Assembly (NCBI GenBank): GCA_022036555.1
Contig: CM039134.1
Coordinates: forward strand, 12,152,818 to 12,216,817
Source: Microstegium vimineum
Taxonomy: Eukaryota > Streptophyta > Magnoliopsida > Poales > Poaceae
Direction: 5' to 3'
Length of the DNA stretch: 64,000 nucleotides
The translations under genes and the position numbers were made by a program. The notes beneath the pieces are model-generated. The model did no database searches. It had not been told where the DNA came from and saw only the letters and a program-made list of their open reading frames with translations. Positions 23,103 through 34,300 of this stretch are shown piece by piece; position 1 is the first letter of the stretch, and every line of letters begins with the position of its first letter.

Positions 23103-23392
23103 GGTATGACGTAGGTGTAGGTATTCAAAGGACCAAGCGAGACAATCGTAAATAGATCTTGATTTGATAAAGCCATACTAGTTTAGATGGACCAACCTAG
23201 TAATGAGAGGTTGTAATCTGTTGGCAAAGAGTTCAGTAAAGAGATAGGTCTCAATTTATTAATTCTAGTTGGGCCATCCACTTTGAGAATCAAGGTGATG
23301 TAAGAATCATTTATACTTTCGAGACAAATCTCACCACCATGGAAGGTAGAGTAGAGGTTGTAGAAACCCTGTTTGATTATATGGAGCAACAT
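23103..23392 (-). pseudogene. LINE reverse-transcriptase fragment, part 1 of 3
   Basis: The minus strand encodes a diverged block with ITLILKVDGPTRINKLRPIS, the N-terminal reverse-transcriptase motif of plant L1-type LINEs (typically ITLIPK...DFRPISL). Further along it reads LAWSFEYLH before joining part 2. It contains frame damage and lacks the upstream endonuclease. Confidence 0.8.
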
Positions 23393-25051
23393 TTATTAAC
23401 AAATTCATTGGTGGAGACATCCGACTCTGGGAACCTGTATAAAGGGAGATGTTTTAATGTAATAACACTGGTCTAATATTATGTGTTAGCATATATATTA
23501 ACCTTTTATAGTATTGATATATGATTAAAGTTTTAAGAAACACTTCTAGGATATTTTAGGCACCTGAACTTTAAGATGATCTCAAGCAATAGTCTTAATA
23601 TGATTTGTTATTTATCTTTGTATCATTATTTTTTTTTTCCTTGACTCCAGAAACAAATATAAATTGTTAATTCTTTGTGCCAACACAGATGAAACTTTGT
23701 TAGGTTTATTTTATGGTTTTATCGAAACAATGTTTTATTTTTAAAATCGAAAGAATGTTTTATTTTAAAAACCAAAAATTACATATTATGTCTACAAAAT
23801 TGCAATCAAATAAAGCTTTGCATAATGAGAATCGCACGGCTCCTGAAAGCTTCTAGCTCCGCCACTTGACACGGTATATAAATAGCTAAATGTACCGTGC
23901 ATCACAAGAAGACATTTATATGAGCACACGTAAGTATCTATACCTAGGAGACTATATCTGGCGGCCAAAAAGACATGTTTCTTTGGGATTAGATAGAGAA
24001 AACAAAGCTGCTGCGCACGCAACTCAACAGGCGCTAGATCATCACCGAAAAGCAGAGGGAGATAGGCCCCGACCCCCAAACCCCACCATTGTCGATGAGG
24101 CATGTTCGTTCTCGTGTCGCTGCAAACCTTTCAGTGATCACATCATCACATGCACCCTGTCTGGGCATCCGGCCCGGTGCTTACTCATGCTTAGCGCGAT
24201 TGGTGGGAGGATGATTTACCTCCTAGTACATACTAGTCCCTGCCAGGCACCATTGTCGGGTGCTTATACTCGCGGTTAGGATCGAGATTGAGAGCAGATT
24301 ATAACAAATTGGGTTATTGGAATTGAAGCAACATGTTTACGTGCAAATCAATCCGAAAACACTCTGAACGCGCGATGTGCGCTGCTGGCAACCAGCTTGG
24401 AGTACGTATTTGGCAAACTCTCAGCAGGGCGCTGTGAGGTCGGCACCGGCACCTGCGCCGGCACTGAAGCTTATCTTGGCCACCGCAGCGATTGACTGCA
24501 TCCAGATTTGGCGGAGCAACCACGGGCAGCGCGTGTCTGTTCCCAACATTTCTACGCCTTTTGGTCACTCTATTCTTACTCAACAATCAACGTCGTCTGT
24601 GCAGCAAAACCAGGCGGATTTGATTCCAAATGCGCGCTTGTATACTTGCGTTTGTGTAGATGGTGCAAACATTCGAGCCACCTCGTGACCAGCCGTTACG
24701 GAAGGCATGGTTCAAGGCAAAGAAATTCTGAGCATTCAACATTTTTCAATGCTATCTACCTACCTACAAAGTGCGGATTTTTTTTTAATATTATCTAAGG
24801 GAATGTTTATAACTTAATCAATGGATATATACTATAATCATGGTATATTATTACCGTTCCATCATGTAATAAATATGTTTATTTAGATTTGCGGCTTGTT
24901 GGGCTGGCTGTTTTTGCGGCTAATTTTTTTTAGATAATTGATATTTTATACTCGGCTTCATCTATCGAAGTAGAATAACACCAACTATTACAGAGTTCGA
25001 GTCTTAAGTCTTACATATAAAAACGAGTTGTAAAACACAATCGCTAATTGG
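23393..25051. other. Intergenic DNA, no gene supported
   Basis: AT-rich to 23,880, then mixed composition to 24,780. Several short open frames exist without domain signal. No TIR element with clear ends was found. It could hold further LINE-derived sequence. Confidence 0.4.
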
Positions 25052-25560
25052 CTAAAGATAATGAAATAAAGTGATAACTAAACTAGACCGATCTAAATAT
25101 GTGATATATAGTAATATAGCCATCCATTCGACGCAAAAAAAACTCCATGGTGGAACTTTCAATATGTCAAGTAGCTTGAACCAAGGTGTCTCGCTGGTTG
25201 TCAAGTGACTGTAACCTTGTCCATTGACGAAACCAATGGGTTCCCCTGAATAGAACATGCAAGAAAGATTTTGGTCTGCATTTATCATTAACCACTTCAT
25301 TTCTAGTTAGACAAATTGCGCAGCGAAGAGCCGCTACTGCAATTAGAAGCAATGTTGTGTTTGGAACCACCCAATTTTGATCAATGATTGAACATATCAT
25401 ACATATCAATGTATTGCACACCACAAGAATTTCACATATGAACAATTAAAAAATAGATGTTGAATAGATTTTTGTAAATGACAAAAGCAACACTTCTTGT
25501 CACCTTTCCAATTACGTCTTGCTAGATTGTCTTTAGTCGAAATCACAACTTTTTATTAGA
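25052..25560 (-). pseudogene. LINE C-terminal fragment (zf-RVT region)
   Basis: On the minus strand, 25560 to 25445 encodes DNLARRNWKGDKKCCFCH, the zinc-binding region that ends plant L1-type LINE ORF2 proteins. Downstream follow ICLTRNEVVNDKCRPKSFLH and LFRGTHWFRQWTRLQSLD, also typical of that C-terminus. It is upstream of the 23.4-17.7 kb RT fragments in reading direction, so it comes from a different LINE insertion. Frame damage is present. Confidence 0.75.
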
Positions 25561-25788
25561 TACCCCAAATATACTTATTGTTTTGAGGTGTTTTATTGTG
25601 AGAGAAAAATATTGTACCATGATTGATAAGTTTAAACGAACAAGTCGTAGGTCTTTTATGCAGTTATGCCATTATTATCTGACTATGTTATATATTACAC
25701 TCGAGTCAGGTTTGATAATAATGGAGTACCCATAATATACACGTAATGAATCACCATCTTATTACTATATATCTCACGAGTTTTTTTT

Positions 25789-25827
<39 letters not shown>

Positions 25828-26720
25828 AGTCATCGTTCAAGATAACATAGTTTTTTAGACGGTGGTACTAATTAAAGAATCGGCGCAGATTGAGGTGTGT
25901 GATATGAACTATACAAATATTGTGATAATTCGTTGATCTGATCAAAGACCTCCTCCTTACTGATTCAGAATCGCAAATACCGAAAACCACGAAAGCTCGA
26001 CAGCTTGACAACTTAGCAAGAGGAGAACAGCGACACACACGGTACAAGGCGACACACGGCTAGCAACAAGGAAAGAGTTCCAGAGACCAGACACCGGGAC
26101 CTGCCTCCAGATCAGTGGGCACGGCACGCGTGATCGTCTCGGCCGCTGGGTATAGGTAGGCCACGGGCCACGGCGCAGCAGGGGAAACCGGCCGGCGTCC
26201 CGCCGGCAAACCACTCGTTTTTTCTCCCCCAACACGATCTCAACAGCGCAAGGGAAGGGATGAATGCCGCGTGGTTTGCGGGGAATCTTTCTTTCAGCTC
26301 CTTCCCCTTCCCGATGCACGAGCAAACGGAAATGATTGAGGCCGATCGAGTTCAGAGAACGATTGATACATTCCGGAATGGAACAAGCGTTCGCGTTCGC
26401 GTTCGCGTGCACATGCTGACACGCTATCGTTTCAGCTCGACGCACGCAACCATATTGCCTGTCGGATACGGCGAGTCGGCGACCGGATCTGATGAGTGAC
26501 ATGCATCCCACGAGCGGTTCGCTTTCGGGCTCACCAGTCACCACTTACGTAAACGTGTGCGTAGACGGTTGCGGTAGCTTGTCACCGAGTGTCCGCGGCA
26601 TATATCGGCAAGGGTCCTTCACCAATTCCTCCGTCAGACATGGGCATGGTTGGGCTCCATCGTCAGCTCGTGCGTGCAACTCACATGGTTGGCTTGTTTT
26701 TTGGGTCGTTACATGACTAT
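25561..26720. other. Intergenic DNA with a (TA)n tract
   Basis: An AT-rich first part contains a (TA)n microsatellite at about 25790-25824. From 25,950 to 26,700 the DNA is GC-richer, with a GTTCGC triple repeat at 26388-26406. No convincing gene. Confidence 0.4.
25790..25824. repeat. (TA)n microsatellite
   Basis: Uninterrupted alternating TA run of about 33 bases, likely hypervariable in length. Confidence 0.9.
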
Positions 26721-27035
26721 TAGGGCCTGTTTGGTTACAATCTTCTAAAATTTAGCCACTAAATTTAGATGGTTTTATAGTCTCTAAAGTGTCAAACAAC
26801 CTCTAAAGTATCCCCTAAAATTTAGTTCCTCTAGTTTATTTTCTGAGCTTAAAGTCACTAAACTGAATTTGGACATTCATTGCCCCTGCATTAAAAATCG
26901 TAGGAGATCGAGGTTGACGGTGGAATGAAAGGGTAGAACTATCTTTATGCTAAGCCATTAATGATCTTTAGTGGTTTGGAAAGACCACTAAACTTTAGGT
27001 GTTCTTAGAGTAACTAAACTTTAGTTGTGTTTGTC
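26721..27035. mobile_element. Tourist-like MITE related to the 6983 and 29349 elements
   Basis: Begins near TAGGGCCTGTTTGGTTACAA and contains the repeated CCACTAAA and ACTTTAG blocks seen in the elements at 6983 and 29349. The right end is indistinct (AAACTTTAGTTGTGTTTGTC). No clear target duplication. Confidence 0.5.
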
Positions 27036-27596
27036 AGAGCAGTACTTCAGCAAACGAATAATATTTTTGTCTCATAACGAATCAGCATAAGTATTTAATA
27101 GAAGTTAAATTTCAACATAGCGAACAAGTCTATTATTATTACCAGCAGCTGTTGACACGGTTCTTGTCGGTACTCCGTATTTGATGATGATATTGTTAAT
27201 CGGGTCACGATGATAGCCCTATCGAAACGAATCACGAAGTAGTAGTGGAGTACTACTACGAAGTACTGTACGCCTACTACTAATCATTGGAGCGGTGCAA
27301 AGTCCTATCTATAATCCATAGTAGGTCTTGGATCGTCGTCGTCATAATCCTCATCATCTCCTCTCTCTCGCTCGGACGTATCTCCGGGATCGGTAGCCAG
27401 GTATGTCGAGTGCCAAGTACAGTTTAGTAGTACTGTACTGTATATTTCTTTTTCTGAGACGGCACTTCAGTCTTGAGCAGAGCAGCTGTCCTGCAGCGAT
27501 CTTCAGGGGAATAGTATTAGGTAGGGTGCTCATCAGCCCTTTTGATTGCGTGATATGGGCATATGGCGCAACGTCCTTTTCGCGAACCATAACTAA

Positions 27597-27903
27597 GGCA
27601 CTGTTTAATTCCAACAAAAATCTAAAATCTAAAATTTTAACTATTTTAAATTCCAAAATCCAAAATATAAAAATTTTGGTAGAATGTTTAGTTTCCACTA
27701 AAATTTGCTTTCCAATGATGGAGATTAAGGATGAAACACAAACCAATACAAAGATTTTCTTTATTTTGACCTCTTAAATTCAAAATACAAAATAAGGAAT
27801 GAATCATTTTTTACCAAATATTTTAGGTGATGTTTAATTCCATTTTACAAAATAAAAAACCAAAACCCAAAATATTTTTAACTCAATGGGAACTAAACAC
27901 CCC
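27597..27903. mobile_element. Tourist-type MITE, TAA target duplication
   Basis: Starts GGCACTGTTTAATTCCA and ends GGGAACTAAACACCCC, flanked by TAA at 27594-27596 and 27904-27906. 307 bp, AT-rich with AAAATCTAAAAT-type subrepeats. Confidence 0.85.
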
Positions 27904-29281
27904 TAACATCAACGAATCGATATACAGGTTTAGATGAGAACCAGCAGCAGCAAAGTTCCTGTTTGCTTGCGTCGCATATACCAAATTAAAAGCTAAGCTA
28001 GTGGAATACTAGCTAGCCTGCATGAGTACAAAACTACAAACGCTGCAGCTTGATTCATTACGAGTTTAAGACGTCCAAAACATGTGTTTTCTCCGTACGT
28101 TCTCCATTCTTAAGACCCGTTTAGTAGGGCTCCAGCTCCATCAGAAATAGCTCTGGCTCTGGCTCTGGCTCTTGTGAAAGAGCAGCTTTAGTAGGGCTCC
28201 AGTTCCATCAGAAGCAGCTCCATGCGTTTGGCAAAATAGCTTCTTCGAATCCGGATAGATAAAGAGAGGAAATTTCTATAATACCCTTTATTTTTTTCTT
28301 TATTCTTTTTCCTTTTTATTCCCTTATATCTCCACCGCATGGATTTCTTTGACTTTTATAAACTTCTTTCTGTTATTTCTTTTCTATCCTTATCTTCTTC
28401 ACGGAGACAACCACGCACGCATCTTGTTCCCAATCTACCTCGATCGTCTCTTGCATCCTCGCCCAGCGCTCGCAGAGGAGGCCCGCAGCAGCGGCCTGTG
28501 CTCAGGATGTCGTCGCGGCCGTGTGGTATTTACTGAGTTGTGGTGACGTCTTAACTGTGGTAACAAACCAAACATTTAGAATATACAATGATATTATAGT
28601 TATGGTAGACGAATGATGCGATTTGATAACAAACCAAACACGAACAATCTTATCTTTCAATATTTGTAGCCGGCTTATAAGCTATCGAATCATGAGGAAA
28701 TCCATGGAAGGCTCAAGCCTTAAGGGATGCTCCTCTCCTAAACTATAGTATGTTCAAACAATATGACATGTTACTTTCTCTCGATGATTTTACTTGTCAA
28801 GGTTTCACATGAAAGGTAAGATTCTCCCACCACGCCAGGTGCAACAAATCCCTGTCGCGTGTCCATCATGTACAAATCGCGCTTCCAACGACCTGCGTTG
28901 AGCCAAGGACAGGTGGGTCTAACCCGCTACGTTTAACAAAGACGAGCCGCACCAAGTGTTTAGACTTTAGATTAAGATTTTGAACACACGACAGCGATCT
29001 GAGTGGTGCCGCACATGTGTGGTGTGCGGCGCTGCCGTAGAGAGTTTTTCCTCAATACATGTCATAGCTGGTTTATTTTCATCGTCAAGTTTTTAGAGAA
29101 CATATCCAAAACATAACAAGTATCATAGATTTTATATTTAGGTTTTCTTATAAAAGGTACAAAAAGGAATAACAATCTTCATCACTTTTATCTTAGTTTT
29201 TGAGAATGTTATTGTCCCACTTAATGTATTTCACCGCTCTACGGGAAATTTTCAATATCCTCACCATATCCTAGCTTAGTA
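27904..29281. other. Intergenic DNA with a degenerate repeat
   Basis: A motif beginning TAGTAGGGCTCCAG occurs twice about 59 bp apart (28131 and 28190), with CTCTGG triplets between, probably the end of a MITE. The rest is AT-rich with no gene. Confidence 0.4.
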
Positions 29282-29698
29282 CTCCCTCCGTCCCCAAAAA
29301 AAGTCGTTATGAGATGCGTGCAGGTTAAACTTTCTTAACTTTGACTAAGGGGGTGTTTGGTTTACCCCCCTAAAGTTTAGTGCCCCCTAAAGTTTAGTGC
29401 ATCAACTAAAGTTTATGGGGCAATTTAGGGGGTGTTTGGTAGTTTAGGGCCTAAAATCACCTAAGTTTAGCTACTAAAGTTTAGAGGGTTGTAACCAAAC
29501 ACCCTTAAGTTTATAGAAAATACGTGCAACATTTATATCTCCAAATAAATTTGTTAAAAAACTAGACTTAAAGATCTTTCTGATGACACTAATTATTTAG
29601 CATAATTATTTATATATTTTAATATATAATTGTCGGTATTTTGAAACCGTTGAACTTTTCGGGAAACGAGAATGACATCTATTCAGTGACGGAGGGAG
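29282..29698. mobile_element. Stowaway-like element interrupted by a Tourist MITE
   Basis: Starts CTCCCTCCGTCCCC and ends CAGTGACGGAGGGAG. A block at 29349-29505 with its own TAA duplication interrupts it. Removing the block restores TTTGACTAAGTTTATAG, the usual interior of this family. Confidence 0.8.
29349..29505. mobile_element. Tourist-type MITE nested in a Stowaway
   Basis: Starts GGGGGTGTTTGGTTTACC and ends GTAACCAAACACCCT, flanked by TAA at 29346-29348 and 29506-29508. An internal second copy of GGGGGTGTTTGGTA at about 29428 suggests internal duplication. Confidence 0.82.
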
Positions 29699-30043
29699 AA
29701 GTTTTTATCGCTGGTCCAAAGTTGAGGCCCTAGCTTTGACGGCGGACTTCAAATGCCACATGCATATGCTTTACACCTCATCATCCTCGATAACACTCTC
29801 GCATCATTTATCTTACCGTCGTCGGTGCATACAGTTAGCCTATGTTTATTTCTCAAGTAGCGTTATTATTTATTCTCCGAGAAAAGAATTTGATGACTCA
29901 TTCACTAGGTGTTCCACATCACGTGACATTGCTCAATCAGGCTTCTGCCCATTATGAAAAAAATAAACACTGGTACCTCTCGTAGAAGTCGGGGCCATGT
30001 CTCAATTTTAATGTGGTTGATCATCCTATCAGACTAAGAGTAT

Positions 30044-30185
30044 ATTTGGTATAGCTCATAATAATTTAATGAGCTTGTTCGATAAAAATAACTTCATGGA
30101 TGAAGCTGATTTGTTTCCTCTCACAGAGACATAAAGAAAGATGAAACTGTAAAATATATAGCTTGTCTAAGCTCTTTTCTCTATT
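30044..30185. mobile_element. Fragment of a MITE related to the 5400 element
   Basis: Shares the TTTGGTATAGCTCATAATAA-type end and the CTTCATGGATGAAGCTG block with the element at 5400-5712. The right side is diverged and no clear second end is seen. Confidence 0.5.
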
Positions 30186-32398
30186 TTTTCTTATATCTAT
30201 ACACAAGTTGTTGGTAAATTTATGGGTCATGCTACCGAACGAACGTTCTAAGCATAGAACGACTGAGCCCGGCCCACCCCTGCTCCTGACGCGCATGCCT
30301 GTCACACCCAGTTTTAAGAACAAAACCAGATATTCACCATATGTGAGCCCAGGAAGTCAATCTCACATATAGCCACAAATTAAGGGGATATCAAAAGACA
30401 ATACTTAATATATAACATATAAGGTCAAAGGATAACCTCAACATGTCAAATTGCAGAAAGACAACTCCGATCTTCGGGTAAAGGCTCCACTTCACAGGGA
30501 CAACTGACTGGTTGATCACAAGTCTAACTTCTTTAACTCTTGCAAATCTGGTATGGTTGATAAGGCAAGGGTGAGCACTTAAAATACTCATCAAGAATAA
30601 CACAGTGCTATGAAGCTCAAAAGGCTGACACTGGCTTATTGCGGTTGCTTTTAACCTGGTCAAGTTTTAACCACAATTAGCTTTAAGTTCTGCTTAACCC
30701 AGTTGATAACCACATGATCATTAATGGAACATCCTCTTCTCTCATATCTCCAAACTTACCATCATAAGTAGTTCAACAACAGGAGTAACTAACACTGTGA
30801 GTTTTCCGAGCCGCTCGTGACCGTGAGCACGGCTATCATGATAGATTTACACTCTGCAGAGGTTACGCACTTTACCCACAAGCCGTGTTGCTCTTTCGCC
30901 CGAGGTGATCAACCTCTTAACCCACTTCCAAGGAAGGTCGGCATGGTACACTACGAAGTCTTTCAAAAGCCCTTTCTAGCATGTAGCGGACCCTACGGAC
31001 CCAATGCAAAGGGGTATATAGGACACCCCGATGGTACCATCCGCAGCAGTCCCCACACAAGCTATACCCCATAACCAGCTCGGCAAAGGAGACTTTCACG
31101 AACCACAAGCATGCTAGTCCAAACTTTATACTTAACTAAAGTCATATCTATATAGCACTCATGGTTGCATTTAAGTCCCAGCTTTTGTCCTACAGTGTGG
31201 TCCTATTCCATGTTGCTATAAAAACCAGTTTTAACCATCGTTGCATATATCCATTAGTCAAGATTCATTATGTAAAGCATAACAAAACTACCCATATGCA
31301 TGATAACCTTTTGGTGACAAGGAAAAGGATAACAAGCTATGATATAGATCTAGATAGGAATCAAATTCAGACACATGCAAGATGACTAGATGATTTATGG
31401 TGAATAGGTAACAAGGATGGTCCCATGTTAAACTTGCCTTAAACTCTTAGATCTTTTCTTCCACTGATTCTCAAACTTCAAATGACTTCTTCTTGATCTC
31501 CACGTAATTCTCACCGATTGGACAAGATCATAAACACCACACAAGCATCTGAACAAACATACAAAGCATACAACATATCTAATTTTAGGGCAATACACCA
31601 ATCAATGAAAAGGTTTTGAGGACAAACCTACGTATTGCTACGGATACACAGAAACAATAAACACACTTCGGAGCTATGGTGAACGAGAAACGATTACCGA
31701 TGAATTAATTTTATATGATTAAAGAAAAGACTATAATCCTTCATTTATTTTATCTATATAAAATCATGTATAGAATATTTCAGAGAAATACCCATTTTGA
31801 ATTAAGTCAAATTATATTTGAATGAGAGAAACAAAATAAAACTATTTATATCATATTTTTAATTATGTTGATTTTATTTATGCAAAACCAACTTCTACTT
31901 ATAAATATAAATAAACATGTGAGAGCTACTAATTAAAATATATGATGTATGTTTAAACTAAACCAATTATATATTAATAGTAGAAATTAACCATATTAAC
32001 ATTTATATATAATATATAAAGTTTTAAGGTATAAAACTAATATTGACTTTAATTATACAACTAGTTGCTATAAACATTACAACTAACATATATATCATAT
32101 CAACACTAGTCGAATGCAATTTAAATGGTGTAAAATAAATTTAAACTTAAAATTGCTTTCAATTAATTAAAAAGATATTGAATAAACATTAATGAAATTA
32201 TATTATTTAAATTAACGAAAATTAATATTTAATTTATATGAAAAACATTAACACTAATACGTATAGCACGTCGATACGAAACTAACGCAACTTGAATGGA
32301 TCGAAACAGAGTTAAAATGAAGAAACGGTGGAGATTATACCGTAGGATGGCAATCTTGTAAATTGCAGCACCTCCTTTCTAATGAACGTGATCTCAGG

Positions 32399-32988
32399 CA
32401 GGGTTTTTCAAACCGGTCGGTAACACCGACCGGTTACCGACAAACCGCCCCCGGGCGGTTCGGTTTCGGTTCCGGTTTGAATTCAAATTTCAAATTTGAA
32501 AAAAAAATCGAAAATGCTGAAAAAATTCCTAAAAATAGTTCATGATTTATATAGTCGAATGGTGTACAAATTTTTCAAATTGGAGTTCGTTTGCTATTTA
32601 TTTTGACGTGTACAATTTTGAAAAAAAAGAAAAAGGATCTTTTCTATTTTTTTCCAAACTTGTACGCGTCAAAATAAATAGCAAACGAACTCCAATTTGA
32701 AAAAAAAATTGCACCATTCGACTCTACAAATCATGAACTATTTTTAGGAATTTTTTCAGTATTTTCGATTTTTTTTTTCAAATTTGAAATTTGGTTTGGG
32801 GGGTAACCACCCAAACCGGTTGATAACCGGCCCTAACCGACCGGTTACCGGTCCCAAACCGTTTGAACTGCGTGATTTGAATTCAAAATCCAAACCGTTC
32901 GGTTTGGGACCGGTTTAGACGGTTACCGTCGGTAACCGCCAAATCGCCCATGGACGGTTCCCGACCTCGAAACGGTAGGTAAACCCTG
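32399..32988. mobile_element. Palindromic hAT-type MITE, 590 bp, 8-bp target duplication
   Basis: Starts CAGGGTTTTTCAAACCGG and ends GGTAGGTAAACCCTG, flanked by ATCTCAGG at 32391-32398 and 32989-32996. The two halves are near-perfect complements around about 32,640. For example TCAAAATAAATAGCAAACGA pairs with its complement across the centre. The outer parts carry GGTTACCG and CCGGTCGG repeats. Confidence 0.88.
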
Positions 32989-32996
32989 ATCTCAGG

Positions 32997-33290
32997 AGGC
33001 ACGGTTGTGCTCGTACGTTCACATGAGGTCTCGGCTGGGAGTTCCTTGGCCAGCAGGCCGGCCGATGGAGGGTCCCGCATGGGCCAGGCTTGGCCCGTAC
33101 GACACCAGGCCGCTGCACAGCACAGCAGTGCCCTTGCGCACCCGCCGGTGGCCTAGCTCGTCAGCACCAACTGGATGGCGCCCACGCGGCGCGGTGACAC
33201 AGGAGCAGGCGTGGGAAGGTGTCTGCGGACACGTCAAGGCTGCCGGCAGAGTCCACGGTACCACTGTTGATATGAGAGGATAAAACAAAC
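32997..33290. other. GC-rich patch inside the solo LTR
   Basis: About 300 bp rich in GGCC, CCGGCC and CGTACG motifs, with open frames on both strands but no recognised domain. It adjoins the hAT MITE. It may be the LTR's regulatory part or captured foreign DNA. Confidence 0.35.
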
Positions 33291-34300
33291 CAAAAACTGT
33301 CAAACGGTGATGGATTTAAACGAAGGAAGACAATACGGGCAAGAGAGCGACACGATGAACCTCGTGGTGTTCATGGAATTGACGGAGGACGGCGGGTTGG
33401 CCGGAAAAGCTCGTCGGAATTTAGTAGATGTGAAACTTTGATTTTAAATCTAGGTAGCTCGGAACGGTGGATGGAAAAACGGCTCGTACTTCTAAACTCC
33501 TCTCGATTAGACCTACGCCGATATATATATATAGGGAGAAAAACTCTGCACACCTTATCAATTAGTGATATGGTACTAATTGGTGGTGCACCTCCACATT
33601 TACTAATGGGAAAATTAAACATTAAAGTCCGTTAGTAAATAAATCCACGAGCTTTGAGGGTTGGTGGGAATTGAGATATTTATTATTTATTTTCGGAATA
33701 AGATATTTTCGTGAATAAAATAATTCCAGAAAAGACCAGAATTAATAATTAAGTCATGGAAAATACTCGGAAGGCTCCAAAAATCTAGGGAAAATTTATT
33801 GGAGACACTTTGGAACATGGTGATTAAAGTATTTGAGCTCATTAGAAGATATTTTGGAGCGTCTAAAAATTAGATTAAGCTCACAGAAAAATGAGAAAGG
33901 GTTCCGGAAAAAGCCAGAAAAATCCCTGAGAAGATTTTAGAGATACTTTGATGAATGATGAACTCAAATATATGATTTAGAGCGTAAAAAAATATATTGG
34001 GAAACTCCAATCAAGAGGATGGAGTTAGGGAACAATAAATCTGATAATAGAAAAGATATAGACATACTGGATAAAGGTAAACCTTATAAAACACACTTTG
34101 AAATTTTTGAGTTTTGGCAAAAACCACACATCACATTAAATCACATGCAGAGGCATAAATGCACAAACACGTTGCTAGCCTTAAGAAAATTTAATACATT
34201 TAAAAGTTTTTATTTTGCTATATTTTTATGAGCACAAAATTCATAATTAACTCAATTTCAAACTATTTTCAAAATTCAAATTTTCGGTTGTTACAATGCC

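Larger units (their letters stand above)
30300..34295 (+). mobile_element. Solo LTR, about 4.0 kb, ATGCC target duplication
   Basis: Starts TGTCACACCCAGTTTTAAG and ends TTTTCGGTTGTTACA, flanked by a perfect ATGCC duplication at 30295-30299 and 34296-34300. The TGT...ACA ends and size fit a large Ty3/gypsy LTR. No gag, pol, PBS or PPT is inside, so it is a solo LTR. It holds a nested hAT MITE (32399-32988) and a GC-rich patch at 32997-33290 that stands out from its AT-rich surroundings. The interior at 31,700-32,280 is about 80 percent AT. Confidence 0.82.

Noticed and set aside
25052..25560. Continuation of the same LINE as 17708-23392
   Set aside because: It encodes the C-terminal region but lies upstream of the N-terminal RT pieces in reading direction, so it must be a separate insertion.
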